Below, piece after piece: positions 12,950-33,900 of a stretch of 64,000 nucleotides of DNA. The DNA is taken from positions 11,426,001 to 11,490,000 of the forward strand of contig NC_133545.1 in NCBI RefSeq assembly GCF_048773025.1. Reading direction: 5' to 3'. Source of the stretch: Camelus bactrianus (Eukaryota; Chordata; Mammalia; Artiodactyla; Camelidae). Numbering within the stretch: the stretch's first letter is position 1; every line of letters starts with the position of its first letter. A program made the position numbers and the translations under genes. The notes under the pieces were generated by a model that saw only the letters and a list, made by a program, of their open reading frames with translations, did not search any database and was not told the origin of the DNA.

Positions 12950-13704
12950 AGAGACCATGTAGAAAAATAAAAAGAAAGTTTCACACCCGAGGTTCTAGGG
13001 AAACAAGAGTCAGAGGTTATTCAGGGGACCCCCTGAGTTCTGGGTGAGACTAAACAGGTAGAGAGAATGGGGGTTTAGAAAGACAGAAAACAGTGAAGCC
13101 AGAGCCCTGAGTCAGCCCCTGGAGATGAGCTATTTCATCCCTAGTTACCCTGTAAGTCTGTACTGCTAGAGAACTCTAGTTCATATACGATGCTAGTGAA
13201 ATTGTCCAAAAATAGTCCTGAAGCTATCTAGGTTAGATACTAACCACTGTTCAGCAATGCCCTTTAATTTGGGCTAAAGCTTAATATCCCACTAGGATCA
13301 TTCGTGTGTCGACATTTATTGCCTATTCTGTGCCAAGCACTGGTTAAGACGCAGGTATACAAAGAAGATGCAATCCTTGTCTCACAGTCTAAGAGTCTAA
13401 GGCAAGATAAGGAAATCAGTATTTATGACCGTGGCCTAAACGTCTGACATATAATGATGCTCAATAAATACCGAGTGGCTGGGTCAATACTACAATAGAA
13501 GTGTGCACAAAAACAACGGGTCTTCCCAAAGGACATTCATCCCTTTGCCACAACATGGATGAACCTGAAGGTTCACTAGTTTGCACACCTGTACACAGAA
13601 ACCATCCCTTGAAGAATAAACAACTACTGAACACCATCACACACAGGCGCTACCAGGTTTATGACACTAAAAGGGGAGGAGGAGCGACAGGCAAGATATT
13701 ATCA

Positions 13705-13813
13705 CTCTTTTTATAGAAAGAATACTTTAATTTGTGTCCTTAGAAAGTATAAAGACTATCATGATTTGGAAATGAGACTGTACCAAACAATGGCCAAAGA
13801 AGAATCGTCCGTT
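13705..13813 (-). terminator. SSBP1: SSBP1 3' UTR and polyadenylation signal
   Basis: A short 3' UTR follows the stop codon. An ATTAAA hexamer, the common variant of AATAAA, lies at 13731-13726 on the - strand, so cleavage is expected near 13705-13715. A TTTATT (AATAAA on -) at 13315-13320 is a possible distal site. Cleavage position is inferred. Confidence 0.6.
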
Positions 13814-21643
<7,830 letters not shown>

Positions 21644-21667
<24 letters not shown>

Positions 21668-21710
21668 GGCTTCTATATTCTTTTCTTACAATCTAATCTT
21701 TGGTCTTTCC
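21644..21710 (-). CDS. SSBP1: SSBP1 exon 2: end of 5' UTR plus first 8 codons
   Basis: The acceptor is a T-run followed by CAG ending at 21711. Non-coding sequence runs 21710-21668 and ATG is at 21667-21665. The exon encodes MFRRPVLQ and ends CAG|GTAATC, phase 0. Confidence 0.93.
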
Positions 21711-22129
21711 CTGAAAAAAAAAGAGATAAATTAAATCCTGTAGCAAGAGCACAAATTCACTAAATCATAAATTCTTAACTGCACTCATGACGTCTATGCA
21801 ATGCACCTTGCGACCGTATCAACATCCCTACACATTTAATGAAGATTTCCTCCCCTTCCCAAAAAAGTCCTCGCACCTGTCTTTTTATTCCCCTTAACTT
21901 CCTCTTCCTCCAACCCATTCTGATTCTATTCCAATTTCCACTCCATTGTCTTTTCAAATTTCATTAAAATGCAAATCCCCCTCGAGCGAAAATTTTTGCC
22001 TGATTTATTCACTGTTACATCCAATACTCTTAAAACAGTTCCTAAGACATAGTAACGGCTCAGTAAATATTAGAATGTTATCAAGGACTTGTATCTGAAA
22101 CGTGCTGTTGCAAAAATTACTGCCTCCAT

Positions 22130-22565
22130 CCCCGTTAGCAAGGACCTAGAAGATCCCTGGGCTTCTCCACCTCACCGCCGAGAGGTGCGGGCGCCCTTTC
22201 TCAAAGGTGACGCTCACGACCAACAACGGAAAGCGCCTGGAAGGTGGGGTGGAATCGCGGAGTCCTCAGCGCGAGTAAGAAGAAAAAAGCCAGACACGAC
22301 ACAGTACCACCTCCCGACCCACGCAGGGCCGTACGCACACCGAACACAACACTAGCGCCTTCCGCGCGCCCTCCCTCCCGGACCTGACGCTCGGGCCCGG
22401 ACAGCCTCCAGGTAGGAATCACTTCCGGGAGCAACCGGGACTCAAGGCTCGCGAGAGGAAGGAGGCAACGGAAAGTCCGCGGCGTGCGTCGTAGAAACGC
22501 GCCGGCCGGCACCGCGGGAAACATATCCCCTTAACGCGGTAGTTCCGGGAGCTTCCTTCCGGAGG
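22130..22565 (-). promoter_or_regulatory. SSBP1: SSBP1 CpG-island promoter and non-coding exon 1
   Basis: GC- and CpG-rich island in AT-rich surroundings, upstream of SSBP1 exon 2. No TATA box is seen. Candidate sites are CCGGAAGT on the - strand at 22428-22421 (ETS/GABP type), CCGGAAG at 22562-22556, and CTCGCGAGA at 22448-22456, which is 9 of 10 bases of the TCTCGCGAGA promoter motif. A good donor, CGGCG|GTGAGG, places the 3' end of non-coding exon 1 at 22176. GABP (NRF-2) control is established for several nuclear genes of mtDNA maintenance. Its use here is inferred, and the start site is not visible. Confidence 0.7.
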
Positions 22566-24327
22566 GAGCGAGTGGGTCGACGCCGCCAAGTGGTGAATGG
22601 ATCTGATTTAAGTTTCTTATGAAATGAAGTTACTTTTTGAAGAGGTTCCCAGCCCGGCCCTGGACGCGACGAGGTAGGCGAAACACGGGATAGCTCTGCC
22701 TCTGGGAAAAAACAGAAAGGTTCAGGTCTCCAAAAGCACAAATTAAAAAACAAAACAAATACATAGAAAAAGGGGTAGGGAAAGAGCTGAAAGCGCAGAA
22801 TTTAAGAGTAATCAAAAAATTGGAAATTAAATATTTTAATGCAGTATTTAAAAAAGTAAGTGTTAAGGCAAAAAAAAAAACCGTGAATAAAACATGAAAA
22901 TTTTTATTAAATACAGTATCTAAGCCAGATTGGATCGTGAGGCACCAGGAAAAACGTGCGCCACTATATACATGTTTTTATATATTTAAAAAGAATTTTC
23001 CCAGAACATTAAAGTACTAGAAGAAATATTGAATATTTGAAAATTATGTGTATTAAAACTCACATTGTTTTAAGTTTAAATTTCTTATTTATTCCAAAAA
23101 CAGGATTATAATTTTACCTTTCTGGCTTTAATGGAAGTAAACTGATTGATGAGATTTTTAAATATTCCAAATATTTCCTGAGGAAGTGGCAATCTTAAAT
23201 AATTTTTATTAACTTCAGCTTACTGATCTCGTCTTTATTTAGAATCTGATAATTTGTTCATTGGGGATTTTTTTAAATTAATTTCAATATTTTAAAAATA
23301 TTGTATTAACAAACATATCATTAATCTTGATTGCTGGGTTTCTTGGCATCTCTTAAATTTTGCCTCATTCACCCTAATCCTGACCCTGGTTGGAGGAGGG
23401 GAATGGAGCCCCACAGATTGCAGAATACAGGCCAGAAGGTGCCTCCCTGGGTTTCCCCATCACCTGGCCCTGGCACTGTCCAGCTTCTGGAAAAGGAAGG
23501 TACCCTCCAAATCATGCTAACAAGCGAATCTCCTCATCCAGAACCTACTTAAAGCCTTTCAATGCCGTATTCTTACCCTAAAAGGAAAAAATACAAACTA
23601 CTTAATGTGGTTTCCAACACACACCTTAACCCACTCTTTAAAGTATGACTTTCTGGTTGGTATATTTCTAGACACTTACGTCCATTTTACTTCCACCATC
23701 AAGGTATTCAGTCCTGGAAACATACCATGTTATACTGCCTTCAGGCTTTGTGCAAGTATTAATCATCCCACACTCCACCATGTTTCTATGTCATGATTTC
23801 CTCTGATGATTTCCCATTTAAAAATCCTACTTCCATTTGAGCTGTTGAGTAAAGTGAAAAACCAAATTCATCCTTTCCTTCAAAGCCAGGTGTCCCCCTT
23901 CTAAGCTCCTTGTTTATTTTAGTGGTACCAAGGTTCTCCCAGATCTGACCTTTGGAATCATCTTTGAAACTTATCCCTGGTCACCTACATCCATTCATCC
24001 ACATCCAGTCACTTGGTCCTAAAAAGTTCTTTTTTCATTATGTCACAGATCTGTCCCTCTTTCTTTCCATCCACAAATACTTTGGGGTAAAGATTGTGGG
24101 AGAGATTGTCAGAAAAAAAGCAGAAAACACCATGCAAATTGAATATAGACACACGTTGGACAAACTCTTATAACTTTATAAATAACATCTTGATGGAAAA
24201 TCTGGGATAATCTGAATTCTCTCTCAGACAGGAATTACCAATACACATTCTCCTTAGACTGTTGTCTGTAGAACATAGCAAGTGCAGTTTTCTTTGACAA
24301 AAGCATATTAAAACATATAAAATTTTA

Positions 24328-24482
24328 GAGGGAAGGGTATGGCTTGGTGGTAGAGCATGTGCTTAACATGCACAAGGTATCCTGGGTTCAATCCCCAGTG
24401 CCTCCATTAAATAAATAAATAAATAAACAAACCAAATTACCCGCCCACCCAAAAAATAAAAATAAAAAATAATTATAAAATG
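24328..24482 (+). mobile_element. Camelid tRNA-derived SINE (Vic type)
   Basis: GAGGGAAGGGTATGGCTTGG, then GGTTCAATCCCCAGTGCCTC and an (AAAT)n tail. TATAAAATTTTA flanks it at 24316-24327 and 24483-24494. It lies in the WEE2-SSBP1 spacer. A 1-base insertion sits before the B box. Confidence 0.92.
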
Positions 24483-26271
24483 TATAAAATTTTAAAATAT
24501 ACAATGTCATGGAAGAACAGAGTTAAAGCATTTTCTTCTGCTATCAAATAGATCCTCCTTCCCAACATGGACAGACACTTCAGGGTTGCTCTGCTCTCAC
24601 TGTCCTCTCCCCATACTTAACAAATTTCTGTATTCAAGTCGTCCTTCCTTGTTCTCACATTTCACTTTCTTTAAATGTCTATGAAGGTGCCTCCCTCTCC
24701 CCATTGATTGTCAGCTCTTAGAGAACAGGGACCTTGCCGTGAATATCCAATTAGCAATAAGCTTTAAAACAAGAACAGGCCTTTGAAGGGCCCAGGCCAC
24801 GGGCCAGGACAAAGAAATAGAACCCAGAAAGATACTCAAATAGGCCTGAATTGGGGAATTAAAAAAAAAAAAAAGAATCAAGGACCTGGAAGAGTAGCTG
24901 AAATGTATTTTTGTATTAAACATACCCCTTTCAAGAATCTACAGTTTGCATTTTGATTAAGAAATTCTGAAACCTCTCCATTGTGGATATATACCTGCAC
25001 ACACACTTTAACATTATCATAAACTTTCTGTAGTTCATCCATGGACCCAGAAAGGGCCTTTTCAATGCTGAGAAGTGGTGAAAGCATCGTGGCTTTAATC
25101 AGCAAGCATAGCCTTTGGCAATAGTGAAATAATTCAGGGCTTTCGTCCTTTGCAAAGCTCTCTGAGAAAGAGACATGGCCACAAAGTTATCTTTGTCCTT
25201 GCCTTTTTTCCCCTCTAAATTAAAAAAGTCTCAGTTATAGGCATCAAGTGGTAGAGACAGGTTTGGCAGTGCTTTTATGCAGATAAGAAATGGACAATTT
25301 TGACATTTTTTAGATATTTCAATCAAGTTCTCGCTTTGCTTTTAAATCAGTTTTTCCTCAAGCCTGATAATAACTGTTGGAAAATTACGGTACTTGTTAC
25401 CTGAACTGATTACTAGCATCTATTTTACATTGATTGAAAAGCAGCATTAGCAATACTCCATAGTTACTGTAGTTTCTCCATAGTTACTCTCCATTTTCTG
25501 TTAAATTTAAAAAAAAAATCAACCTGACAATTTTTATGCAATTCAGGATTGACATTATGGTTCATATATTTTTTAAAAAGCCTAATTGTTCAGGCCGAAA
25601 TGTTGACATTTATCTTTCAACGTTCATCTTTCTACAGCTTTAGGTAAATAGCTTCCATAAATTGGTAGATATGTTAGAGCTTAGTAAAGCACAGTAGTAT
25701 TTCTTTATGACTTCTTTAACTCACAATTATCTATTGGCAGCTTAATGTCAGTGATCATGTTTAAGGTACATCTATAAAAACGCAACGTATTTATTTCCTA
25801 AAGTATGTAAATTTAACATCCTTAAGGTTATCAGCTCAATGATGTTCATATTCCATAGTTTGATATTTAATAGTTAGATCCTTGGTTATCTTGTGATCTC
25901 AGCTCAGAAACAGAACTTCATGATGGAGGATGGAGCTTCTTACCGAGGCAAGGGGATAAACTTGCAACTGAAATGGAATGGGTTAAATCCCGAGCCCAGT
26001 GAAGACTCAGCCCCTCTCACACTTAGCGTCTATGCAGCTACCTGCACTTTTGGTGGCTTCCTGCTACCATGGAGCCCAGCAGAGAGAAATGGAGAGAAAC
26101 CAATAGTCTGGCACCAGGTCCATTCAGGTGCCAGTGTAGGCTTCAAGGAACATGGTAGAAAAAGGGTCATAGACCCTAATAGGTGTCAATGCCTGAGAAG
26201 ACAAGTATAACCATCGAATTCTGGTCTATGCATTGCATACTCTTAATGATACACCTGTTTATAAATCACAA

Positions 26272-26391
26272 GAGGGGAGGGTGTATCTCAATGATAGAGT
26301 GCGTATGTAGCATGCACAAGGTCCTGGGTTCAATCCCCAGTACCTCCATATAAATATATACCTAATTAGCCCCTGCAAAAATCAATCAATC
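26272..26391 (+). mobile_element. Camelid tRNA-derived SINE (Vic type)
   Basis: GAGGGGAGGGTGTATCTCAA, then GGTTCAATCCCCAGTACCTC and a short AATC-rich tail. A short possible duplication AATCACAA occurs at 26264-26271 and 26392-26399. More diverged than the other copies. It is just past the proposed WEE2 polyadenylation site. Confidence 0.88.
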
Positions 26392-26879
26392 AATCACAAA
26401 GTGTGCTTGACCCTACTCTGTATTGCAAGGCACATGGCTGGTGATTGGAGGGGAGAGAGAGAAACCTGAATGAAGACAAGTTTTTTTAAATGCCAATAGG
26501 CAATACAGAGCACTACACACCACTTAATTGCATGGAAGAAATGGCTGCTCCAAAACAGAAGAATGATATGATGGTTTATTCAATTTTTTTAACTTTTAAT
26601 TTTCTTTTAAAAATTAAGGGAAAAGAAGAAAATAAGGGAGCAAAAAAGCCTACCAGCCATTAAGAGGCTAACGTTATGAATATGACACAACTAGAAGTTC
26701 TCAAAAGCTTTTGTGACCAGTGTTATTTTATATCATAGCCGTGTAGATGGGCCTTAAAGCCAAGACCTATTAGCCTGAAAATTCCCTCTCCTCTGTGCTC
26801 ATGAAATGGTTTCCAACATAAATTTCTCATTCATTGTTAGTTACATATTTACAAAGAAGAGTGCCACTCATATTTGGCT

Positions 26880-27822
26880 TTGGACAAGATAAAAACCTTT
26901 ATTTACAAACATTCTAATCCTTTAAAAAATATGTGCAGAGAAAATGATTTAGATAAAACATGATTTTTAAAAAGTCACAGGAAGCAAAGCCAACTTCTGA
27001 TAAAAATCGAGGAGAAATTGGTGACCCCTGGAAAGTAAAAAACAGTAATTAACAGTTACAAGAGGATCAAGGCAAATAGACTGAGGGAGAACAAACCGCA
27101 TCAGATTTCCCTCAAACTCTCTACCCAGGGTTCTTGTTCCAAAAGTTAATAGGCAGCTCAGAAGTCTCAAGTTTTTTAGAGTCTTATTTCTACCCACCCC
27201 ACATAATGCTGAAGTCATTTACTTAATAAATACAATGTCAGAGAAAGGGTTTGTCTCCACTCAGGGAATACAGTAGGAAAACTACTTGCTCAAAGTGGCT
27301 GAGAATTCTTTGAGGAAATAAAATCGTATTACCTGGGATGCACTCTTGAAATCCAGGCCCATTTCTTATTAGCTGTTACCTCAACTCAAAGCAAAATCAA
27401 ACTCCTTTCTATTCGCAGGGAGGGTCCCTGGGATCCTTGGTGGGTAGGCAGGCATCCTCTTAGTCCACAGCCCGCTCCGGAGGCTGCTTCCTTGTCTCCC
27501 TTCAGTCCAGAGGCCCGTGCTTTCCCATTGTGCATCGACGGATGTGAGAAGTGAACCAACTGTTGACAGGTGGTGTGAGCAGTATAACGAGAGAGAAGAG
27601 AAATGGCTGCCAATTATTATACCTGGGACCACTGCCGCTAGGAAGCCTTAACAGCTGCAGGATCTTGGCTGTAAATGCTAAATTAGGAGTGGCTTTTGAG
27701 ATTTTGGGGCACTCCCGTTGGTTAGTCTCTCCATTTATAAGGGGAAGATTGACAGGGTCAGTATGTACTTCTGGAATTCTGGAAACTGTAAGGTAAAAGG
27801 TGAGTTGCTGTGAAAGGAGTTC
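26880..27822 (-). terminator. WEE2: Probable WEE2 3' UTR with polyadenylation signal
   Basis: The first clear AATAAA on the - strand after the stop is at 26903-26898 (context GTAAATAAAGG). That would give a 3' UTR of about 0.93 kb. Oocyte mRNAs often carry cytoplasmic polyadenylation elements, but no strong TTTTAT close to this hexamer was identified. The 3' end is inferred. Confidence 0.35.
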
Positions 27823-27979
27823 TTATGGGGAAGACTGCCCCCAGGTGAAGCTTGAAGACTTGGCGCTCCTTCCTCCCACCAGGCGCTTGCTGCTTCTCGA
27901 TACTGTGGGGGTCGCAGAGGACCCAGGGACACTGTGGCCTTCCTTGGGGGACTGGGCCTGCTGGGCTTCCTTCAGTTCC
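27823..27979 (-). CDS. WEE2: WEE2 last coding exon
   Basis: Encodes [20 protein letters not shown], then [20 protein letters not shown] and [11 protein letters not shown], then TAA. The acceptor is CTGCCAG|GGAACT. The block SKRLVGG matches the human C-terminus; the final residues are lineage-specific. Confidence 0.93.
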
Positions 27980-30900
27980 CTGGCAGCAAGAGAGAGAAAA
28001 CATAGGTTACTTGGCCTAGATTAGAGATGGTATTTATGATCCAAACTAACATAGATTTTTCTCTTTTTCAGTTATTTATAGAAACAAGCCTGATCTATAC
28101 ACAGAATAGAATCTTAGCTCCTCTGATTATCTTAAAAAATGGCTGGCACACAGGTGCCACAGCACAGGGCAGGTTCAGTTTCCTGAACCCTACTGATTGT
28201 CTTTAAAATTTAAAAAAAAAAAATGATAAATGAACAACTCAGCAGGCTCTATGTGAAAGCTACCAGGGTCCACAAAGCAAAGCCCATGGATCAGATCTGA
28301 CCTGCCACCTGTTTCTGTAAATATGGTCTTACTGGAACTCAGCCATTCCCAGTCATTTATATATTGTTTATGGCTGCTTTCCCATCACTGCAGCAGAGTT
28401 AGGTAATTGCAGCAAAGATCATATGATCCATGAAGGGTAAAATATTTACTATCTGGGTCTTCATAGAAAAGTTTGCCAACCCCTGGTCCAGACAGTTTCG
28501 AGGTGTCTCCCCCGTCTCTATAATGTGTGCTTACTGCTGGTGATGGCTGGTGACATTCACAGAATGCCCACACCACACCATAAGGAATACTTATATTCCT
28601 GTCTCAACATATATAAGTATTTGTATTTTATTTATTAGCAAAACTAGAGCCAAGAAATATTAAGTTTCTTGTTAGGCAAAATTACCTGACTAAATGCATA
28701 AAGTCTCCACAACTCATTGCCAAGAAATCACTTGAGGGACCTTTCAGGCTTATCACCCTAAGCTGGATGTGCATCCAAGAAGAAGCTGGACTTCTAAGCT
28801 TATTTTAGGCAACGACTATTTTTTCATCTCCTTTTGTATTTTCAAAAGTGCACAGTGTAAGTAATAATTACTTTAATATGCCTTCAGAACCCTGCTCAAA
28901 CATCACTGCCTGACCTTTATACCAAATCCACCCTGTCTAATTAATTAATTTCCATTCGTTAAATGAAGGAATCCATTAGTAAATAAATGCACACATAAAT
29001 ACAAGCTTACTTGAGTAAGTAATAGGACTGTTTCCTTTGGCTTGGAAAAAGACCTTTTTCTCTAAACCTGTGCCAAGACAAACTCTGCCTGCCCCCAATG
29101 TTTAATGGATTTCTAAGAGGTCTCTTCCCCCCTTAACCATGGTTATCTTATATTGGGTGATCATCTACCAGTTACTTACATACCTGTTGTCACTCAGAAT
29201 CCTGCTAAGTTTTCTTAACTAGTTTTATTTCCTTGAATGCACTTGCATTAACTGGAATTTTCTCTCTCAAGCAGTCTAGTCATAAAGCCTCCAGCCCCTG
29301 GTTACAAAGGGCCCAATGCTGCTAGCTCTTTGTGGGCAGGGGTGTATGTGTTATAATGTTGGATTCCGCTTGAATCCGTAGAGAAGACACACCAGACCAG
29401 GCATGTCACTCACTATGAGCAGTACACAGATAGATTCTTCCTCATTTCCAACACCCAACATCTACCTTTCCAGGGAGGCTGTCTTGAACTTTTCCAAGTT
29501 CAGCTGCTGCTGAAGCTCTTCCGTTTTCCCCAGGGAGGGACAGAGAACTCGACTTTTGGCCAGAGCCGCTGCAGAAGGTCTCTCCTCCGGATCGGGGTGG
29601 ATCATGTTCTGTTGAGGTAAGCCCAAAAGGGAGAAAAGAGAAGCTTCACTATTGGGAAAAATCTCCCCACCCAAGCCAACTCCAACCCCACTTCTGCTGG
29701 TGGATTTTGTGAAACTCTGCTTCTCCTTTGTGCAAAGGGAAGAAATAAATGAAAACTTAGCTCCACCTGGGATGGGAATATAACCCCTGTCTGGTAGCAT
29801 CAGTCATCCATACCTTTGACCTGTCTTTCAGTATCATATTTTAGAGCTAGTTGAATGATTAACTAGTCTAATGCCTTAATTTTAAACAGGAAGAAACTGA
29901 CGCCCTAAGATAAAAAGTGGCTTGTCCAAGTTATTGACAGGATCCAAACCAACACCCCAGGTACCCAGCTCCTAGTTCAGCTCACTTTCCACCATAACTT
30001 CCTCATTTTTCACTTTACTTAAGGATATCCCACCAAGACAGTATTCCTACAGCATCTATCTTCTGGTAGAGGATATCTGCAACCTAAAATGACGGGAATG
30101 CAGTTTTTAACAAATACCTAATTATGTACAGCAATTAGCAGTATCAAATAATGACGAAGACACTGACCCTTCCATTTGGGGACCAATGTTCAGAGCCAGC
30201 CCCACTACTTACTATGTAGCCTTGACCAAGTCACTTAACTTTGCTGAAACTCAAGTTTCCTGATATTTAGGATAGCAACATCTACCTCCTGGACTGTGGG
30301 GAGAATTAAATGAATTAACATATACATATTACCTAGCACAGGGCCAGCACTGAGGTAGTCTGTAAATATCAACTAAATCTAAGAGCAGTTTACACACAGA
30401 AATAGGTGATTAGACTGTGAACAAAGGACCACTGTGACGAAGGGTCTGCCTTCCTTCAGGAAAGCAGAAGTGAGGAAGAAGTACAAGTGTGGAACTAAGT
30501 TTGAAGTTTTCAGGTAAGCAGTGAAACTCAAGTTTAATCTCCAAGAGAGGAGAAATTTCTAAGGCTGTTTTAGGGATTCTAACCAGTCCTGTTCCTTAAG
30601 CCATGAAGTAAGTCTTGCATATACATTTTGTTTCTCTAGTATAGTTCTAGGCTTCTCAATAGTGTAGGTATTTTTGTACCTCTCTTTGTTTCAATATAAT
30701 ACCTTCATTTCCTTGTCCCTACGCATCTTAGGTTATAAAGTACAAGTAACACAGGGATTCCTAAAGTAACATTATGCCTTTCTTCCAGTAGCTGCAAATG
30801 ACTGATGGTATTGTCAGTTCTCCATCCATAGAGTAGCTTATATTTCCCCTATAATACTCAAAATTCAATTTTTTGAATATTACCACCATTACCATTGATA

Positions 30901-33900
30901 ATAGTTAAAACCCTGAAATAGGACATAAAGAACGGGTTTAATTTTGGAGTTAATCAGTTATCAAAAGTGAAATACAAGTCAAGGAACTGCTCTGAGTCTT
31001 GGTTTCTTCACAGGGTTGTTAGAAAGGATAAAGGAAAAAATTAAAGTAACAGGATTTTTAAACTCTACCAACAGGATTTCATGATATCCTCAAGTTTCCT
31101 AGAGAAGCTTTAATCTGTCCTGTTTTTCTGGGCTCCCTGCTTATGAGTCTTTTTCCCTTCTGTCAGTGGCACTACCAATCTCCCCATTTCCTTTTCTCCA
31201 CCTCTTGCCATTACACTTAAAGAAATAATTATTTCCATCTTCTCTTCATCTCATAAGAGATACCACCTTGAGTAGATTGTGAAATTCTTCGGAGAGCTCC
31301 TGAGGCATGTCGGGAAGGTTACCCTCACGGATGTGATGCCACTCGGCGCCATTGGTGGGTAACGACTCTGCTCCCGCAGCCACTGCAATGGTCAGTCCCA
31401 GGGCAAATATGTCTGCTTTGGGAAGGTGCTGATAATTCTTCAAAACAGAAGACAGGAAGGCCAGTTAGTTGGCCAAATGAAGTGAGGCTAGACTAAAATA
31501 CAACTGGTAAGAGAGGTTCGTTTGAATGCGTATGAGTTTAAACAGACACAATGAGCACAGTCCTGTCTGCTGTGGTGAGGGGTCTATTTCTAGAGAAGAT
31601 GGGGGTCAGAGCATAAACCCACCCGATTCGCGCTGCTGTGCCCTAAGATACCTGAGGCAGAATCTTAGCACCATTCTGCTCTGTCAGGCTTAAAGAGGCC
31701 TGATGCATAGATTGGCTGATCACACAAAGGAAAGGCTTCTTTTTTCCCTGACTATCACCCTATAGAAAGTTACATCCTTCCTTGGCCAGACTTCACCATC
31801 TTAGAAGGTGAGTGATAACTAAAGGTCATTTCAGTGACCAGAGCTGGTGGTTCTGTCAAAAGGATAGTAGTATGATAAAGATGGGTTGGACCAACAAAGG
31901 CTTCCTTCTGACTAGGAAATCCATAAATTTAGGAATTCCAAGAAATACTGGAAACAGTAAAGGACCTTTACAAAAAACAATACAAATATTGATTAAGCCA
32001 GCTTTTCTCATGCTTTTTTGGATAAATTTCTCTCCTATCTTTGATTTCCATTCTGAATAGGAAAAGGGATAGTATAAATTTAAATTTATAAATATATACA
32101 TCTAATTTGCTGCACTGTCAACTTTCATTTCAGAGTCAAAGGTGTTTAATGGATTATAAAATACTCTCTGTTTCCCTAATTTGTACCTCCTGCAAAATCT
32201 CATTAGCCAGGAAGCGACTGTCTCCCTCCTCCACCTTGGGTGTGCTTATTGATGTCACATGCCCCAAGTCACCTGAAAAAAGAAAAGAAATAGAGGTCTT
32301 TAAAAGCATGTCTTTCTTAAACTGGAATACATGGAGTGGGGTTATCAGCATAAATTTTAGAGCACAGTAGTATATCAGTCAGGTTACAGGACAGACTCAC
32401 CAATTTTATACATCACATTGGCAGAGAGAAACCAGTCAGCTTCATTTTCAATCTCTTCTGGGACTACAGGAGAGTCGCTTTGCATCTTGTGACAAATGAA
32501 GATGTTACCTGGAAAAAAAAAATACAGAATTGTCCTAAGTAATGATTCCTAAGCTTTTTCACCCCAGAGACTCTTTTCTGTAAATTATTATTTCAGCCAC
32601 CCTCCTTTCCTGTGTGCATTGTAACAAGACTACCAACGTTTCTTTTCTCCCATGAACTCTCTCACACTTCTCAACAGCTCAGTGATTGATAATATATATT
32701 TAAGTCAAACTTAACCCTCAAACATACCCCAAACAAAAAATAAGCCAAAACAAAATAGTAACAACATTTCCTTGTACTTCACATTAATGAGTGCCAAAAC
32801 CATTCATTTCTGTTCACTTCGATCAGTGCTGAGTTACAAAGAATACAGCACTAGTTGTAAACAGTCAGGATGTAGCCAGTATGCTGTCACGTTGTCTCTG
32901 CAGTAAATTAAGTACTTGTTTTCATACTTTGGCTTCACCATCTGGAAGTTTTTTCTCTCTCTGTCCCCTAGGCTCAGGGAGGGGGAATGGTTAAAGCTGT
33001 TTGAAATTGATGCAGAGAGGAATTGATGAAAGGGATTCTACCAGCAAACAGCATCTTTGACAGTTGACAGATACACAGGCACAGATTCTGACAATGGTGG
33101 GGGAAGAACTAAATACGGCCAGAGGAGCAGAGGAGAGCTGTACTGACTTGGTTTGATGTCCAGGTGCACCATGCCGGAGCTGTGGATGTACTTAAGCCCA
33201 AGGGAGATCTGCAGAAGGATGTCCTTGAGTTTTGGCTCTTGAAAATGATTACCAGACTTTGCGTTCTCAGATATCGCAGCCTGTAAGCTCCCACCTGGGA
33301 AACAACAATAGGGAGTAGCCCCCTAGAATGAGAGAAGAGCTATGAATCTTGTAGATGAAAGCATAGTAAATATACAGTGAATTCCTCATGAATGACCTCA
33401 GTCCAACAAGGCCACTTCAGTGTCAGTGCAGATCATAACATCTGCCCCGTCTATACCAGAGACATGTTGGAAAGCAGAATTACAGGGCCTTTAAGGAGGA
33501 AGAGAAAACATCATTTCCTAGGTCTATATGTGGTCCTATCACCTTGAGTGTGCCCCAACTAACATTTTTCAAGTTCTACCTAGTTATCAACCAGAAGGCC
33601 AGTCAGGCCTAGTCATATAGCTACTATGGTGTTGATGAACAATTCTGTGTCAGTGTCAAGCTAGTAATTATAGGCCATTAGTAATTTTAATGTAATTGAT
33701 TCCAAGTTCAATCCATTAAAATATATATCATGAAATAAGAACACATAATGATTGCTGACCCAAGGAAAATATGAAAAACCTCAGTATGTACCTAAACCCT
33801 ATTTGAGCCACAGTGTTTATACAACAAATACTTCTCATTATTATCAATAAAAAGATAAGGCCTGGGCTCATCTGACTGCCTGATCTTAGATGCCACTGTC

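Larger units (their letters stand above)
22566..26879. other. SSBP1-WEE2 spacer
   Basis: AT-rich; two camelid SINEs are the only firm features. In human a non-coding antisense transcript (WEE2-AS1) starts near this side of the SSBP1 promoter and runs toward WEE2. Nothing in the sequence alone proves it here. Confidence 0.5.

Noticed and set aside
1-13700. TAS2R bitter-taste receptor expected beyond SSBP1 by human synteny
   Set aside because: No intronless seven-transmembrane frame of about 300 codons exists here. The cluster must lie outside the window.
24340-24400. tRNA gene suggested by A and B boxes
   Set aside because: It is the head of a tRNA-derived SINE: there is no intact cloverleaf, and an A-rich tail and target-site duplication are present.
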